64,000 bases of DNA, from assembly GCA_007922195.1 (NCBI GenBank), contig ML681989.1:43898187-43962186 (forward strand), in the 5' to 3' direction. Of this stretch, positions 11,272 through 23,400 are shown one piece after another. The number at the start of each line of letters is the position of its first letter. Position 1 is the first letter of the stretch. The notes under the pieces are model-generated. The model ran no database searches, had not been told where the DNA came from, and saw nothing but the letters and a program-made list of their open reading frames with translations. This stretch comes from Podocnemis expansa. Its lineage: Eukaryota > Chordata > Testudines > Podocnemididae. The position numbers and the translations under genes are program-made.

Positions 11272-13260
11272 CAGTGGTTCCCAACTTGTGGCCTAGGGAC
11301 CAAAAGTGGCCCACAGGAGCCTTCAAAGTTCATAGAATCATAGGTTTGGAAGGGACCTCATGAGCTCATCTAGTCCAACCCCCTGCCAAAAAAAGCAAGA
11401 CCACTCCCACTGAATTACCCCAGCCAGAGTTTTGTCCAGCCGGGCCTTGAACATCTCCAAAGATGGAGATTCCACCACCTCCCTAGCTAATCCATTCCAA
11501 TGTTTTACCACTCACCTAGTAAGGCAATTTTTCCTAATATCCAGCCTCGACCTCCCCAGCTCCAACTTGAAACCATTGCTCCTTGTTCTGTCGTCTGTTA
11601 CTACTGAGAACAGCCATGCTCCATCCTCCTTGGAGCATCCCTTCAAGTGGTTGAAGGTTGCTATCAAACCCCCTCACTCTTCTCTTCTGCAGGCTAAATA
11701 AGCCTAGTTCCTTCAGTCTTTCTTCCTAGGTCTTGTGCTCCAGCCCCTTGATCATTTTTGTTGCCCTCCGCTGGACTCAAAATTTGTCCACATCCTTTTT
11801 GTAGCATTTTGTAGTACACTGTGTAGACACAGTATTCCAGATGCGGCCTCACCAGTGCTGAATAGAGGGGAATGATCACATCCCTCGATCTGCTGGCAAC
11901 GCTTCTTCTGACGCAGCCCAGTATGCCATTGGCCTTTCTGGCAGCAAGAGCACACTGCTGACTCATATTCACCTTCCCATGCACCATGACCCCCAGGTCC
12001 TTTTCTGCAGTGCTGCTACTTAGCTGATCGCTCCCCAGCCTGTAGCAGTACATGGGGTTTTTCCGTCCCAAGTGCAGGACTTTGCACTTGTCCTTGTTGA
12101 ACTGTATGAGATTTCTATTGGCCCACTGCTCTAATTTGTCAAGGTCTCCCTAAATCCTGTCCCTGCCCTCCAGCGTGTCTACTGTTCCCCCCAGCTTGGT
12201 GTCATCGGCAAACTTACTGAGTATACAATCTATCCCATCATCCAGATCATTAATGAAAACGTTGAACAGAACTGGCCCCAGGACCAACCCCTGGGGCACA
12301 CCACTGGTTGCTGGTTGCCAACTAGACATGGAGCCATTGATTCCTACACACTGAAACCATTGATCTAGCCAGTTCTCTATCCACCTTACAGTCCACACAT
12401 CCAACCCATACCTCCTTAACTTGCCAATGAGAATGTTGTGGGAAATCGTATCAAAAGCCTTGCTAAAGTAGTGGTATATCACATCAACGGCCTTTCCCGC
12501 ATCCACAAATCCAGTCATCTCATCTTGAAGGTCATGAGGTTGGTCAGGCACGATTTACCCTTGGTGAATCCATGCTGACTGTTCCTGATCACTCTATTTT
12601 TCTCCAAGTGCTTCAGGATGGATTCTTTGAGAAACTGCTCCATGATTTTTCTAGGGATTGAGGTGAGGCTGACAGGTCTGTAATTCCCCGGACCCTCCTT
12701 TTTGCCTTTCTTGAAGATAGGCACTATATTTGCTTTTTTCCAGTATTCTGGCACCTCCCCCATTCGCCACATTTTGCCCATAGCTCCCCTTCTGCTGGCT
12801 GTAGAAGAGAACTGTTACATAAGAACCCGGGTGGAGTGTTTCACCAGGGCTAAAAGACCAGTATGGACTCCTTGCTGCAGCCAAGGAGGTGGGAAATCAG
12901 TGCTTCCCTCCCCCTGGCTGCAGCAGGGGGCATGGCAAAGTGCTTCACCTAGATCATTAAGTGCTGAGGTCCCTGCTGGAGCCAGAGAGAGTGGAGCACT
13001 GATCTCCCATTCCCTCGCTGAAGAAGGGAGCCACTGCCTAGAGACCTGGGTGGAACCTACACAGGGCTACAAGATTCAAGCGGTTTCCCCACTTCGGCCA
13101 AGGAGACAGGAGATCACCAAAGAGGCAATGTCACTGAACTCCCTCTGGTCTGACTGTGTCAGGGGGAGGGAAAGACACGCTTGCTAGTGGAGACTGGTGG
13201 CCCCTCAGGGTTGTAAGAATTATATCTGTAGCCCTCAAGTGAAAAAGGTGGGAACCACTG
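11272..13260 (+). mobile_element. hAT element split by a CR1 insertion
   Basis: The left terminus CAGTGGTTCCCAACTTGTGG (11272) and the right terminus GGTGGGAACCACTG (ending 13260) are inverted. The element consists of 11272-11330 and 12786-13260, separated by the CR1 copy. The right half is made of imperfect repeats around 'ggctgcagc...ggagg...ggagatca'. No matching 8-bp duplication is visible, so it is old or rearranged. Confidence 0.7.
11331..12785 (-). mobile_element. CR1 LINE, 5'-truncated, with broken reverse transcriptase
   Basis: The left edge 'catagaatcataggtttggaa' is the reverse complement of the CR1 3' end. Minus-strand frames at 12515-12781, 12150-12551 and 11694-12071 form a reverse transcriptase in pieces. 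Visible motifs are [49 protein letters not shown] and FADDTKLGG, the last being the catalytic box. Frameshifts and stops separate the pieces, so it is dead. The endonuclease part is missing. It landed inside the hAT element 11272-13260 and is therefore younger than it. Confidence 0.96.
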
Positions 13261-13404
13261 ACCATATTTTTCAGTTTTTAATCCTCCTAATAAGAAATCT
13301 GTATCAGTGGCAAATTTCTGAAATCAAAGTGCCTGGAATAAGTTAAAATGTTTGAATGGTTTGAATAGCAACAACTTCTTTGATTTGCTGTTTCACTATG
13401 GCCC

Positions 13405-13554
13405 AATCCCATGACTTACACTTCCCTGCATTTATTTTCCTCCCATTCTGTAAGTTCCTTCATCTTCAAAGCGCCTGACGAAGTGGGATTTTATCCCAGA
13501 AAGCTCATATAATAAATAAATGTGTTAGTCTTTAAGTGCCACAGGACTCCTTGC
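13405..13554. repeat. Foldback retroposon copy, partial
   Basis: Central segment ('atgacttacacttccctgc') plus one arm ('aagtgggattttatcccag', 'gttagtctttaagtgccac', 'aggactccttg'). The central segment is the reverse complement of 32271-32310 in the copy at 32160, showing that the family has a defined core. Confidence 0.8.
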
Positions 13555-13559
13555 TTATT

Positions 13560-14720
13560 AAAATGTTAGTACCAAATAACCATCTTTTAAGTACTAACTG
13601 GTAAAAGAATGACACAGCAGCCCAGATATTTACTTCATGAAGAATACACAGACATGGTGGTTCAATATCATTGAGGTTTCTGCATATATGTCAGACCAAA
13701 ACTTGCATAATTTAGAACATGTGACATAAACGTGCAGCTAGTTGCTGGATTCTTCATCATTTGCTCACCTTTGCAAGACCTGCTTTAAATAAATTATCAG
13801 AGGTTAGTAGAGTCTATTGAGCACCTTCTTCCAAAAGAGTTTTGAACAAGCACTTTTGACATTTAAATACATTTCTGCCCTAGCCCCAAGAGAAAAATGT
13901 TATTTCTTCCAACTCTTTCCTCATTTAGCCGTAATCCTTCACACATATGAAGTGGCATTTAACATCTATTTGTATGCAACCCCAGCAAAATCGTTATCAA
14001 TCTGTTACAAAAAATATTTATTTTCTACTTTTTTGTGCAGACAAGATAGTACCAGATATATAGTTTTTAAAATGTGGACTATGCAGAAGATATGGCATTA
14101 CAATAGCCAGAGGTCATAAAATGGACACCTCCAGCTTAAAAACTCATGAATTTCTGATTTTTGTTATGGTTTATAACTGAAAGTAACAAGCAAATTACTT
14201 TGCTTTAACTGACCTTAGCAACTTTACTGCTTCCCCTTCATAGTTTTCCCCTTTGGTTTTCGTGAGCTTTCCACAAACCAAAAAGGGGAGAGGAAAATGT
14301 AAGGGTGAATCTCCAACACTGGCATAAATTTTTGTTTACAACAACTGAGACGTCGTCCCAGTGAAAAGTCCAAATGTTATCAAGAAACGAATAACTTGGA
14401 TGCTCTGGTACATGAAAGGGAAACCTTTTCACTGGGTTTATTCTCCGTTAGGTATGTTTTATTGGAGTATTTGAAAAAATGAATGTCTTTCTTCTTATGT
14501 TAAAAGGTGGACACATTACCTAGTTCAAGGACAGTACATCAAGAAATTATTCAAGATTCTTATTTATATTAATTAAATTCCACCTTGTATCTCTGTAAAA
14601 GTAAAAAGGTCATTAGACTCAACTACAATATGAGAAACTATTTCCACTACATTTAACATAGCAAATTTTATTGAATTTGGAACATTACTATACTCATTCG
14701 TTTTGGACCTTTACTAAAAC
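13560..14720. other. Anonymous AT-rich DNA
   Basis: No gene or bounded repeat recognised. Frames of 100 codons (13817-14119) and 64 codons (14238-14432) have no motifs or context that would support expression. Confidence 0.4.
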
Positions 14721-15238
14721 CTGTACAGCAGGGATCGGTTAACACGCAGATGTCAGCAGACAAGCCGCCACGACCATGCATAAAACAGACCACGTGTAAA
14801 CAGGACCATTGTCAAATGTCCTAAAATACAGTACACTACAGTATTTTTTAAATAAATCCATACATAGTGCATTTGGTGTACTTTAATGTGGGCTACAAGG
14901 CTACCAAAAATTGATTTTGTTTAGTGAAATTAAAAATATAAATTTTAATTCATGATCCCCTTTTTAAAACAAAAAATGCAAAGTACACAGAAATCACCAA
15001 AACACAATAAATTAAACAAATTCAAGAATTCATATCTATTTAACCACGAAAACAGTGATGAAAATAAATGCTATACATATCAATGCATGAAAATACTAAT
15101 AGAGTGAATTCATTTTGAATATTTACAGTACAGTATTACCACAGATGACATATTACATACGTACATGATTCCGCACTGAGTCCACAGAGTTCATAATCCA
15201 AGAAACGTGCTTATATAAAGTTTATTCAGTCCACAGGT

Positions 15239-16942
15239 TCATCTTGCTGGGATGGAGTTTTTATGAAGTATGATGTTATTTTCTGCTGTTTCCCATGCTT
15301 GGCTTTCTTTCTTTTTTTTCCCCTTCACAAAATCGATCATCCTGCATAGGTGTAAAATTTGGATATTCTCCACATCTTGCTCCTCCATATATTGTGCAAG
15401 AGTTTTGGCAGTATTTAGTGCTTCTGAATGGGAATTTTTGGCTTTTTCAACATAATTCTCGTTGTCATCATCCACTCCTTCTTCTTCCAACCGTTCCTCA
15501 TCACTTTCACGGTCTGATCCAGCCTCACACCTTGTAATTACTTCTTCTGTCAGATCATCTGTAGTTGTGCCATTTTCATCTAGTTTTAGCCACTCATTTA
15601 TGAATCCAGGAGATGTGTCTAATTTTAAGTCTTTAATTAATTGAAAAAAAAATTTAGCTTTGCCTTCTTTCGTTTGTGTTTTTGTTAGCAGGATGTCTCC
15701 TTCTGTAAACCCTTCAAATTCCGATTCCAAATCATTATGGTTTGGGTTTTCAGAGGCAGAACCGTCGACAGAAAAAGCTGGCTCGACAGCCCTCACCCAG
15801 CAGTTTTCAGTACATTTTTGTTTTACACCATTCCCAAGCTTTTTTCACCAAATAAATTATTTGTTATGTTTAATTCTTTTAGGAATTCAGGAACACTTAA
15901 TGACCTGCATGAAATCATTTTTGAGACCAACTCACTTTGATAATTGCTTTTAAAATTTTGAATAATCCCTTGGTCCAAGGGTTGGATTTTTTATGTTGTG
16001 TTGAATGGGAAATACAGCACACGGATTTGTCCATCATTTGATACCAATAATTCAGAAGGAGGACGGGCTAGACAACTGTCGGGTAGCCACAGTGCTTTAG
16101 GTTCAAGTTTTTTCTTGAGGAGATGTTTATGAACAGGTGGAACAAAAGTGTTGTGGAACCATTCTTCAAAAATGCTCCTAGTCCTCCAAGCATTTTTACT
16201 ACTGGCATAGATGACAGGAAGCTTGGCTTTGTTAAATTGCTTAAAGCACTGAGGGTTGCTGAACTGACCAAAGAGAAGTGGTATGAGCTTGTGACTGCCT
16301 GTCTTGTTTGTACAAAATAGAAGGGTGATCCTGTCTTATTTTTTTTAAAGCCTGCTGTTTTTTGGGTTTCCTATTTCAAAGCTAAAGTTTTGTCTGGCAA
16401 AAGCTTTGCAAATAAAGCTGTTTCATCACAGATGTATGTTTGTTCATCACCATAATTTTCAGTTTCTATTATAGTTTTTAATTTGGCGGGAAACTCATTG
16501 GCAGCAGTCTCATCAGCTGATCAGCTTTCTCCAGAAACACTAACTTGCAAAATACCATGGAGAATTTTAAACCAGCTTATAAAGCCTTTGCTGGCTTGAT
16601 CTGTTTCACCATCCATTAAAGTTCCAAATTTACTTGCCTGGACTTTGAGAATTGGGCCACTTAGTGGCATTCCCTTAGCTCTCTCTTGGGCAAACCATGT
16701 GTGCAATGCTTTGTCTACAGCAGGCTTTGCCGAACAACGCACGCGTTTTCCCTGCAGACTAACTTGAGAATCTACTTATTGTACAAACTGCACAGCTTTG
16801 TTTTGTTTTTTATCCAACCTCATAGTGCTGATTCAGCAAGAGCTCTAGAAACCTTGGCTTGGGTTTCACCATTATGTACCAGATTTACAGCTGCTAATTT
16901 TTCTTCAATGGTGTATGAATGCTGACACTTGTCTCCTCCCAT
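15239..16942 (-). pseudogene. Broken Tigger/pogo transposase
   Basis: The likely start codon is at 16942 (minus). The order of visible parts fits the family: an N-terminal HTH (YTIEEKLAAVNLVHNGE, ending near 16880), a CENP-B-type second HTH (VDKALHTWFAQERAKGMPLS, then FKILHGILQVSVSGES, 16521-16742), and the DDE domain. The first catalytic Asp is visible in YICDETALF near 16415. A second can be read in a shifted frame near 16080, and the third in QPLDQGII-like sequence near 15965. The C-terminal tail (15239-15796, 185 codons open) is acidic. The span is 568 codons, a normal family length. Stops and frameshifts between 15797 and 16520 make it non-functional. It would have bound the element's TIRs and catalysed excision and insertion at TA. 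Confidence 0.92.
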
Positions 16943-16945
16943 TAT

Positions 16946-17155
16946 GAGGTAAAGCCTATACTAAAATACTGTATCTATTGCACGTAATGAATTCAAACCT
17001 ACACGATACTAAAATATATATTGCACTTAATGAACTAAAGCCTATACTGTACTATACTAAAATATCTACTGCATGTAATGAATTAAAGCCAATACTACAA
17101 TATCTACAACATTGTACTTAATGAACTAAAGCCTAAACTTAGGTATCTATTGCAG
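16946..17155. repeat. Tandem repeat in the Tigger 5' region
   Basis: About five imperfect copies of a 40-48 bp unit beginning 'taatgaa(c/t)taaagcctatact' and containing 'tatctattgca'. It lies just upstream of the transposase start codon on the minus strand. Confidence 0.8.
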
Positions 17156-17264
17156 ATAATTACAGTTAATCAAAAATACATACTGTATGTTCCATGACAA
17201 TGCAATTAAGCGTGATACTTCTTTCCAAAATGGCAATGAAAAGAAAAAGGCAGCGCTAATAAGG

Positions 17265-18120
17265 CTCACTCCACATTGTAATAACTCCTAGGGAAGAAAG
17301 GGTTAACACTGTGGTCAGTGAGTCCCAGGACAGCCAATAGGAATAATGTACAGGTTTTTGAATTGGAGCAGCAGCCTTGCCTGTTCCTGTTTGGATGCAG
17401 CAGAGCTCCTGCAAGGACCAGGGGGAGGCCAGGTAGAAAGGCCTGAAGAAGCATCCAGCAACATCCTTACCAAAGATAGGTTAAGTCTGTTACTGACCAG
17501 GCATGAGTAGAACAGGGAGTGTTTACTTAGACACGGTCAGGGTATTTTCTTTATTTTTGGTTTGTTTTTGGATTTCGCTGTGCTGAGCACAGGCACCCCC
17601 TCTCCCTACCTTGTAACTACCTAAGTTAAATCCCAGAGAAGCAACTCTGTGTTTCTTATCTGTTCTTTTAAATTAAAGATTTTACTCTTTAAGTAAGCTC
17701 TGGTTCTGTATCCTGAAAAGCAAGAGGTTGGTGTGCATGTGCCTCAGACTGCACAGCCAGCCACTAGAGGAATTTTATTCCACTTCCAGCTGACATTCCA
17801 GCTGGGGTTAGTCACTCTCCTGAGAGAGGAATAGAAGTGTTTGTGAGTACCTCACAGGAAGGAATTCCCAAGTGCACCTTCCTGGGTTTCAAGAGGTTTT
17901 TTTGCATTTGGGTGGTGGCAGTGATACCACTCCAAGGCCAGGAATTGGAGAGGCCTTGGAGAGTTTTAAGATCAGGCTTTAAGGCCTGTTGCAGGCCCCC
18001 ACCTTCTGCACTCAGAGTGCCAGAGTGGGGAAACAGCCTTGACGCGCGTTTCCATGCATAGGCCAACTTCTGGTTTTAGAAACCATGTGTTAGTTGTGTG
18101 TTAAACTGGTAGCTTTGGGG
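17265..18120. other. LTR-like or extra DNA inside the Tigger element
   Basis: The composition differs from the AT-rich Tigger flanks. It includes 'aattaaagattttac' (a possible polyadenylation region) followed by LTR-like text. I could not find matching TG...CA ends or a target duplication, so an inserted solo LTR is only a possibility. It may simply be the element's own long 5' region. Confidence 0.3.
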
Positions 18121-18579
18121 GACGTGACACTAGTGTGCGTTAACCGAATTCACGGGTAAACCGACCCCTGCTGTACCAGTTTAATGTTTCAAAAAAAACG
18201 TACTAAACATAGAAACATTGTGTTGTTTGTTTACTTGTTGCCTGTTAAGGAACTGTAGTTGTAAAAGTAAACACTTAAACCCAACTTAGAGATTAATGGT
18301 TGCAATTTCAGTTTTAGACTTAAAATTTTCCTCAGTAAAAACAGCTTTATGAGCATCATGTTTATATCTATTGTGATTCCATACCAAAGAGAGCAGAAAA
18401 TGACAATGACAAATCCTAATAACTCAATCTAGGACTCAAAAACCTAGGTAGTTTGTTTCTAGAGTCCCTCCCTCAGCAATAAATTTTCTGCAAGTCAAAC
18501 TATATAGGGCTACTCATCCTACTTCAAGTTAAGTACCTGGTGTATAAGTCCTTGCAGAACAGAGTGGATGCTTTTAAAT

Positions 18580-18766
18580 CAGTGGTTTTCAAATTTAGGG
18601 TTGGGACCCAGTACTGGGTCGCAGACCCTCAGGTACTGGGTTGCAGTACACTTTGCCTCAGCCACCAAAAGACTGGAATTCATTGCTCAAAGATGTAACC
18701 GTTGGATTGCAGTCATTAATGATTTTTCTCAACTGGGTCCCGAGGAAAAAAGTTTGAAAACCACTG
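18580..18766 (+). mobile_element. Non-autonomous hAT element (187 bp)
   Basis: Termini CAGTGGTTTTCAAATTTAGG and AGTTTGAAAACCACTG are inverted. The flanks TTTTAAAT (18572-18579) and CTTTAAAT (18767-18774) match at 7 of 8 positions, a slightly decayed hAT duplication. Same family as 10948 and 18798. Confidence 0.9.
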
Positions 18767-18797
18767 CTTTAAATCATGCCCTTGCTTACATCCAAAC

Positions 18798-18985
18798 CAG
18801 TGGTTTTCACACTTAGGGTCAGGACCCAGTACTGGGTCACAGGGGACTCAGGTACTGGGTCATGGCACCACCTGCTGCCACTGCTAAAAGACCGGAATAC
18901 ATTGCTCAGAGACGTAACTGTTGGGTCATGGATATTAATGATTTTTTTCAATCAGGTCCCAAGGAAAAAAGTATGAAAACCACTG
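18798..18985 (+). mobile_element. Non-autonomous hAT element (188 bp)
   Basis: It is very similar to the copy at 18580, with termini CAGTGGTTTTCACACTTAGG and AGTATGAAAACCACTG. The flanking 8-mers do not match, so the insertion signature is lost, or this copy arose by local duplication or recombination with its neighbour only 31 bp away. Confidence 0.85.
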
Positions 18986-19267
18986 CCCTAAGCAACTCTA
19001 CTGTAAGCTACAAAGTTAGCAGAGGCAATACCAAGAGTTGCATTTGGCCTGCAGTGTATGTATTAACTATTATGATAATGCAGAGGCAGGAAAGAAATCA
19101 GCTTGCCAGTTCTAAGAAAAGTTTCTGGTTAGGAAAAAATTGTTACTTGTAAAATGAAAAACGGACACAATTTCAGACAGACAAAACACTGCATGCTATT
19201 TTTATAGAACTGCTTATTTAGATTAGAACTCTGTTTTAAGATAGACAATAAAATGACTTTCCATGCA

Positions 19268-19500
19268 CAATTATTAATTATTGATAGATTTTTAGGCCAG
19301 AAGAGAGACCATTATGATTATCTACCTATGACCAGATGCATAATACAAGATATTGAACTTCACCCAATAAATCCTGCATCACATCCAGGAAGACGCCAGC
19401 CTGAACCAGAAACATATCAGAATCTACCCAGATTAATAAAATTTGCTACATCTCCTACCATTATAAACACACTTCTTGGATACTCAAAATTCCTTTGCCA
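19268..19500 (-). mobile_element. Probable old CR1/L3-type LINE 3' relic
   Basis: The phrase 'ggccagaagagagaccattatgattatctacc' followed by 'cataatacaagatattgaacttcacccaataaatcctgcatc' resembles the antisense 3' region of old CR1/L3 copies ('ggccagaagggaccattgtgatcatctagtctgacc' type). No coding part is visible. Confidence 0.5.
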
Positions 19501-20560
19501 AGACCACCCGTCATAAAATATCCCAATAGGAAGTTATTCTGTTATAGTTCAATTAGATAAAGAAACATGCTTTTTTAAGAAAGGCTTCCTAGACTAGATC
19601 AATGAACATAGACAAGCTTATCAACACTTAAAACATGACATGCCTGTTTGATAAAACAGCCATTAGCTATACAAATTATAGACAATCAAGACATTCCAAT
19701 GTTGCCTACTTCAAGAACTTCTTCAGATCTTTTTCACCTTATTTGCAGATGAATAGTTTCAAGTATTATCTTCACTGCAAAACTTGATGGTTGCCCCTGA
19801 ATGAAGTCCAGGCAATATAAAAAAAAAAAAAAAAAAAACACTAACAAGCTGATTGGTTCATTGAGGGTACAGGCTCTAGTTATCACAACTCTTAGCTGTC
19901 AATGCAATATCATTGTGTATGTCATTTCACAGTGTGGCTATTTTTGCTGGAGCAGGTAACTAGTCAACTCTACAGTGAAGACACAGCTCAGTCAAATCAA
20001 TGAAATACCATTAGAATACAAGGCAGTAAGAATCCCTTGTTAATGTACAGCAGACAGAATAGTAGTACACCATGCCTACAACCTCACTATCACAAGCTAA
20101 ATTCACAATGTAACCTGCAGGATATAACACACCACAAACTGGACAGAGAGAATTTTTCTTTTTACAAGTAAGAGCCATAGTTCCACTTGCATTTCCCATT
20201 TTAAGTCTATTACAAACACTTTGTTGACTATATTTATAACTCATTTTTACAAAATTCACTTTGAACAGCAACTTTGCAAGCATAAACCTGAGTTCTATTT
20301 TAAAAAAAAAATCACATTGTGGATTATTACTTTACAGAAGGATTATATGATAAGACAATTAAATGTTTATAATCACAAATCAGAGTTTCAAAAAACGGGA
20401 AGAGGTAACAGTTTTTCTTTGGATGCATTTGAGAATGACACCAAACACTATGTTAAATTACAGTGCAATTCTATGCTAAAAATGACTATTTAAAAAGGAT
20501 ATCTTCTTGCTCTATAATCAGAATTCTGCTTACTTTTTCTAGTGCTGCTTACCTTTCCTT
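19501..20560. other. Anonymous AT-rich DNA with A20 run
   Basis: No gene recognised. A 20-base A run lies at 19819-19838. It has no obvious retroposed gene upstream. Confidence 0.4.
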
Positions 20561-20565
20561 GCAGC

Positions 20566-20735
20566 TTGTCTACATTTGAAAATTAATGTAGTTGAACTAA
20601 AAGTTAATTTAAAGTGCAATGACTGCCCTAAGTAACTACAAATTAACATTCTTATTTGGGACCAAAAGCCTCTTGTTCCTATTTGGCTTAATCCACTTTG
20701 CACCACTGTGAACTATTTATAGACAAGACCTTAGC
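20566..20735. repeat. Decayed MITE-like repeat
   Basis: The left edge 'gcttgtctacatttgaaaattaa' and right edge 'ctatttatagacaagac' are inverted around an AT-rich core with 'gaactaaaagttaatt' steps. The style is that of the MITE at 31132-31512 ('ctatgtctacactac'). Confidence 0.5.
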
Positions 20736-20739
20736 CTTG

Positions 20740-22385
20740 TACAGGTCACACAGGACTATTCCTTTTTGTGAAAGTTTATCAGTGCGCTAGGCAAAAACAC
20801 TATTCGGTTCCTGGTCTCTGGTCAAAGCAGTTCTTCAAACAAACAGTGCAGCATGGAGCTGGTTAAACAAAGCTGTGCCTAATCTGTGGGTGGAGCAGAG
20901 AGGCTATATAAGCCACTAGGTAAATGCTACCAGTATGCACAGAAAGGAAGTAGAAATAAGGGGGAAAGGCAACAACGGGGGAGAGAGAGAATGTCTCTGG
21001 ATTGCTGCAGAAACTGGGGGCCCTCTAAGACTACTGGAGCAGAGCTCTACATAGTAGAAAAATGGTGGGGCACTACACTATAAATGAACTACACTAGGCT
21101 CTCTGAGTAGCATGTGGGACAGAGCAGAATTCGAAGCCAGAAAGCCATAACATTCAAGAGAACTGTTTAATCAAGTTCCAAGCTCTTATACCAGCCATGC
21201 TTGACAATTAAAAAAAAAAAAAACTTTGTTTAATTGATTATAGGCAAACATCTTCCAATTCAGCTTGATTTTTGGATCCTAGATTGAGTTCTTGGGGATG
21301 ACTACCAGGAAAAAACCCACCACCACATCTGATCCTCAAATCAGCAGCTAGTAAACATGGAACTCTTTACAGACATATTTCAGCAACTTAGGATAGATCT
21401 ATGCTACTCCTGATCCAGGTAGGCTAATCTGTGCTAACAGGGCTCAGGTTGATGCACTCAGGTGGGTGTTGTAGCTTGTACTATTCATCCCTTGGATTTG
21501 AATTCAGCTGCTAACCACAGCCTCCTCTGGAGCCACTGTGTCAACACAGGTATTTTTATTGTGCTAGGTTGAACCCCACTAACCGAAATCTGTGTATTCA
21601 GGCTAGAGGTCTCACTGCCAGCTACAATACAGAAATATCCATAAGAAAAAATGTAAAATTCAGATTCCAATTTGTACTGTCTTTGTTGTGCCTAAGACAA
21701 AGATTAGTTTTGTTCTACTGGTTTTGGAGACTGTGTTAAAATTCAGATAGAATTCTGAGTTTCCTTCCTTTTCTTAATACGCATCAAAACCTTAATGTTA
21801 AGTTATTGTTCGGGTGAAACAAAATAACCAAAACCATTTTTATATTGATGCATGGTGTTGGTGTTCTTCATAGTTCTGCTGAAAGCAGACACTATCAGAA
21901 ACAGTAGATATCGCTAAATATTTTTAAACTGTGAGAACACCATTCCTCTACCCTTACTGAGAGGAAATTAAACTTTTCTTAATTTTACTTTTAAATACAT
22001 AAACTGAAAATATTGTTCCTGAGAAGGGAGCAATCATTTTTCATGTTATCCTACTGTAAGTGGGGGAAAAACAAACCAATAATCTAACCATTAAAATGAA
22101 ATTCCCTTTAAAAAAGGGTACTTTTTACATGTAAGAATTTGTACTAATTTAGAACTTAACTCAAAACCTAACTACTCCTGTACACCCGGTATTTGCTACC
22201 TATTGATAATTCATACTCCTTTCTGTAGTACTGTATGCAATAGCTAAAGATATGAACACTCTCTACTGATAGGCCAAATTTCACTACTCTTTGATCAACT
22301 ACTAATGCTTGAATAAATGAAAGTCATTGTAGACCATCATATTAACATAGGTTCAGCTAACAACATTCATTATTTCACCTATTAA
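20740..22385. other. Anonymous DNA
   Basis: No gene is recognised. A 13-base A run lies near 21211, and a vague MITE-like stretch lies at 21375-21620. Two retroposon-like AT-rich stretches are not classifiable by eye. Confidence 0.4.
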
Positions 22386-22470
22386 AACAAGCGAGGACTG
22401 CTGTGGTACTTTTAAAGACTAACAAATTATTTATCACATGAGCTTCTGTGGAGAAAGGGCCTATTGTAAC
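22386..22470. repeat. Foldback retroposon fragment
   Basis: A single decayed arm: 'aggactgctgtggtacttttaaagactaacaaattatttatcacatgagcttctgtgg'. Only the arm is left; the head and core are absent. Confidence 0.75.
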
Positions 22471-23007
22471 TATCAGAAAAGTGATTACCGTTTTTTAAAA
22501 ATGACTCATCAGTTTAGGATAGACTAAGATAAATAGCAAACATTAATTATATTAACTGACAATATCATGTAATGCAATCTTCAAAGTTGTTTTAATATAG
22601 ACTTAGAGAAACATTAATACACTGTCTCACTTTACTTCATTAAGACCCGCCTTTCAACTGGCACTTCTAGGCCACACCTCTTTTCCAGAGATCAAGTATT
22701 CCTACAGACGTTTCTAAAACTTCAAAATATGGTTTTGGAGATATTTAACAGAAACACACACAAAAAAAGGCAAAATCAAATCTTTCTAACTCAGGCGGAA
22801 AAGTGTGTATCCAATTGCAAATGATGTTTGAAACACAAACATCAATTTTGAAACAGCAGCAGAAAAAACATCTGCATGAGGCTCAGAAGTGTCTTTCTGT
22901 CCCTCTGAGCTGTCAGTCCAGCTCCTGCTGAAGGGTTACACTCCCCACAACACACAGGGGCCCAAAGCCCAGGGAGAGGGCTTCTCCTCAGGACTTGAAA
23001 TTAGAGA

Positions 23008-23400
23008 GATGTAGGGGGAGGTGTGTGGAGGGGTGTTGGGTTCTCACTAAACTGGTCTAACACTGTTACTAGCTGACAACTGGGGGGATGTTGGGAAATT
23101 CAGGAGGGTGTAGGGTACTGGGGGTGCTCACTAAATTGGTCTAAAACTGTTACTAACTGACAACTGGGGGGTGGGAAATTCAGGGAGGTATAGAGGGGTG
23201 TTGGGGGTGCTCACTAAATTGGTCTAACACTTAGTAGCTGACAACTGGGGGTGCTGGGAAATTCAGGAGGGTGTATGGGGGTGTTGAGGGTGCTCACTAA
23301 ATTGGTCTAGCACTGTTACCAGCNNNNNNNNNNGGGTGTAGGGTAGGGGGGGTGCTCACTAAATTGGTCTAGCACTGTTAAACCAGCTGACAGCTGGGGG
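23008..23400. repeat. 83-84 bp minisatellite with assembly gap
   Basis: The anchor 'ctcactaaa(t/c)tggtcta' occurs at 23043, 23127, 23210, 23293 and 23355, giving steps of 84, 83, 83 and 62 bp. The last short step spans ten N, so about 21 bp or whole units are missing there. Units also contain 'agctgacaactgggggg', 'gggaaattcaggagggtgta' and G-runs. The array abuts the CpG island. Confidence 0.93.
23324..23333. other. Assembly gap (10 N)
   Basis: Ten N bases inside the minisatellite. The true copy number of the array is unknown. Confidence 0.99.

Larger units (their letters stand above)
14726..18173 (-). mobile_element. Tigger/pogo (Tc1-mariner superfamily) DNA transposon, 3.4 kb
   Basis: The left end CAGCAGGGATCGGTTAAC and the right end GTAAACCGACCCCTGCTG are inverted, and each is flanked by TA (14724-14725, 18174-18175), the duplication made by this superfamily. 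Inside is a pogo/Tigger-type transposase on the minus strand (15239-16942). Upstream of it lie a tandem repeat (16946-17155) and an LTR-like or unique stretch (17265-18120). At 3448 bp it is longer than a typical Tigger of about 2.4-2.8 kb, consistent with extra DNA inserted in the 5' part. Confidence 0.92.

Noticed and set aside
16946..17155. CRISPR-like array
   Set aside because: Repeats are adjacent, imperfect and without spacers, and the genome is eukaryotic.
19819..19838. Poly(A) tail of a processed pseudogene
   Set aside because: No coding similarity or untranslated end could be recognised upstream, and no flanking duplication was found.
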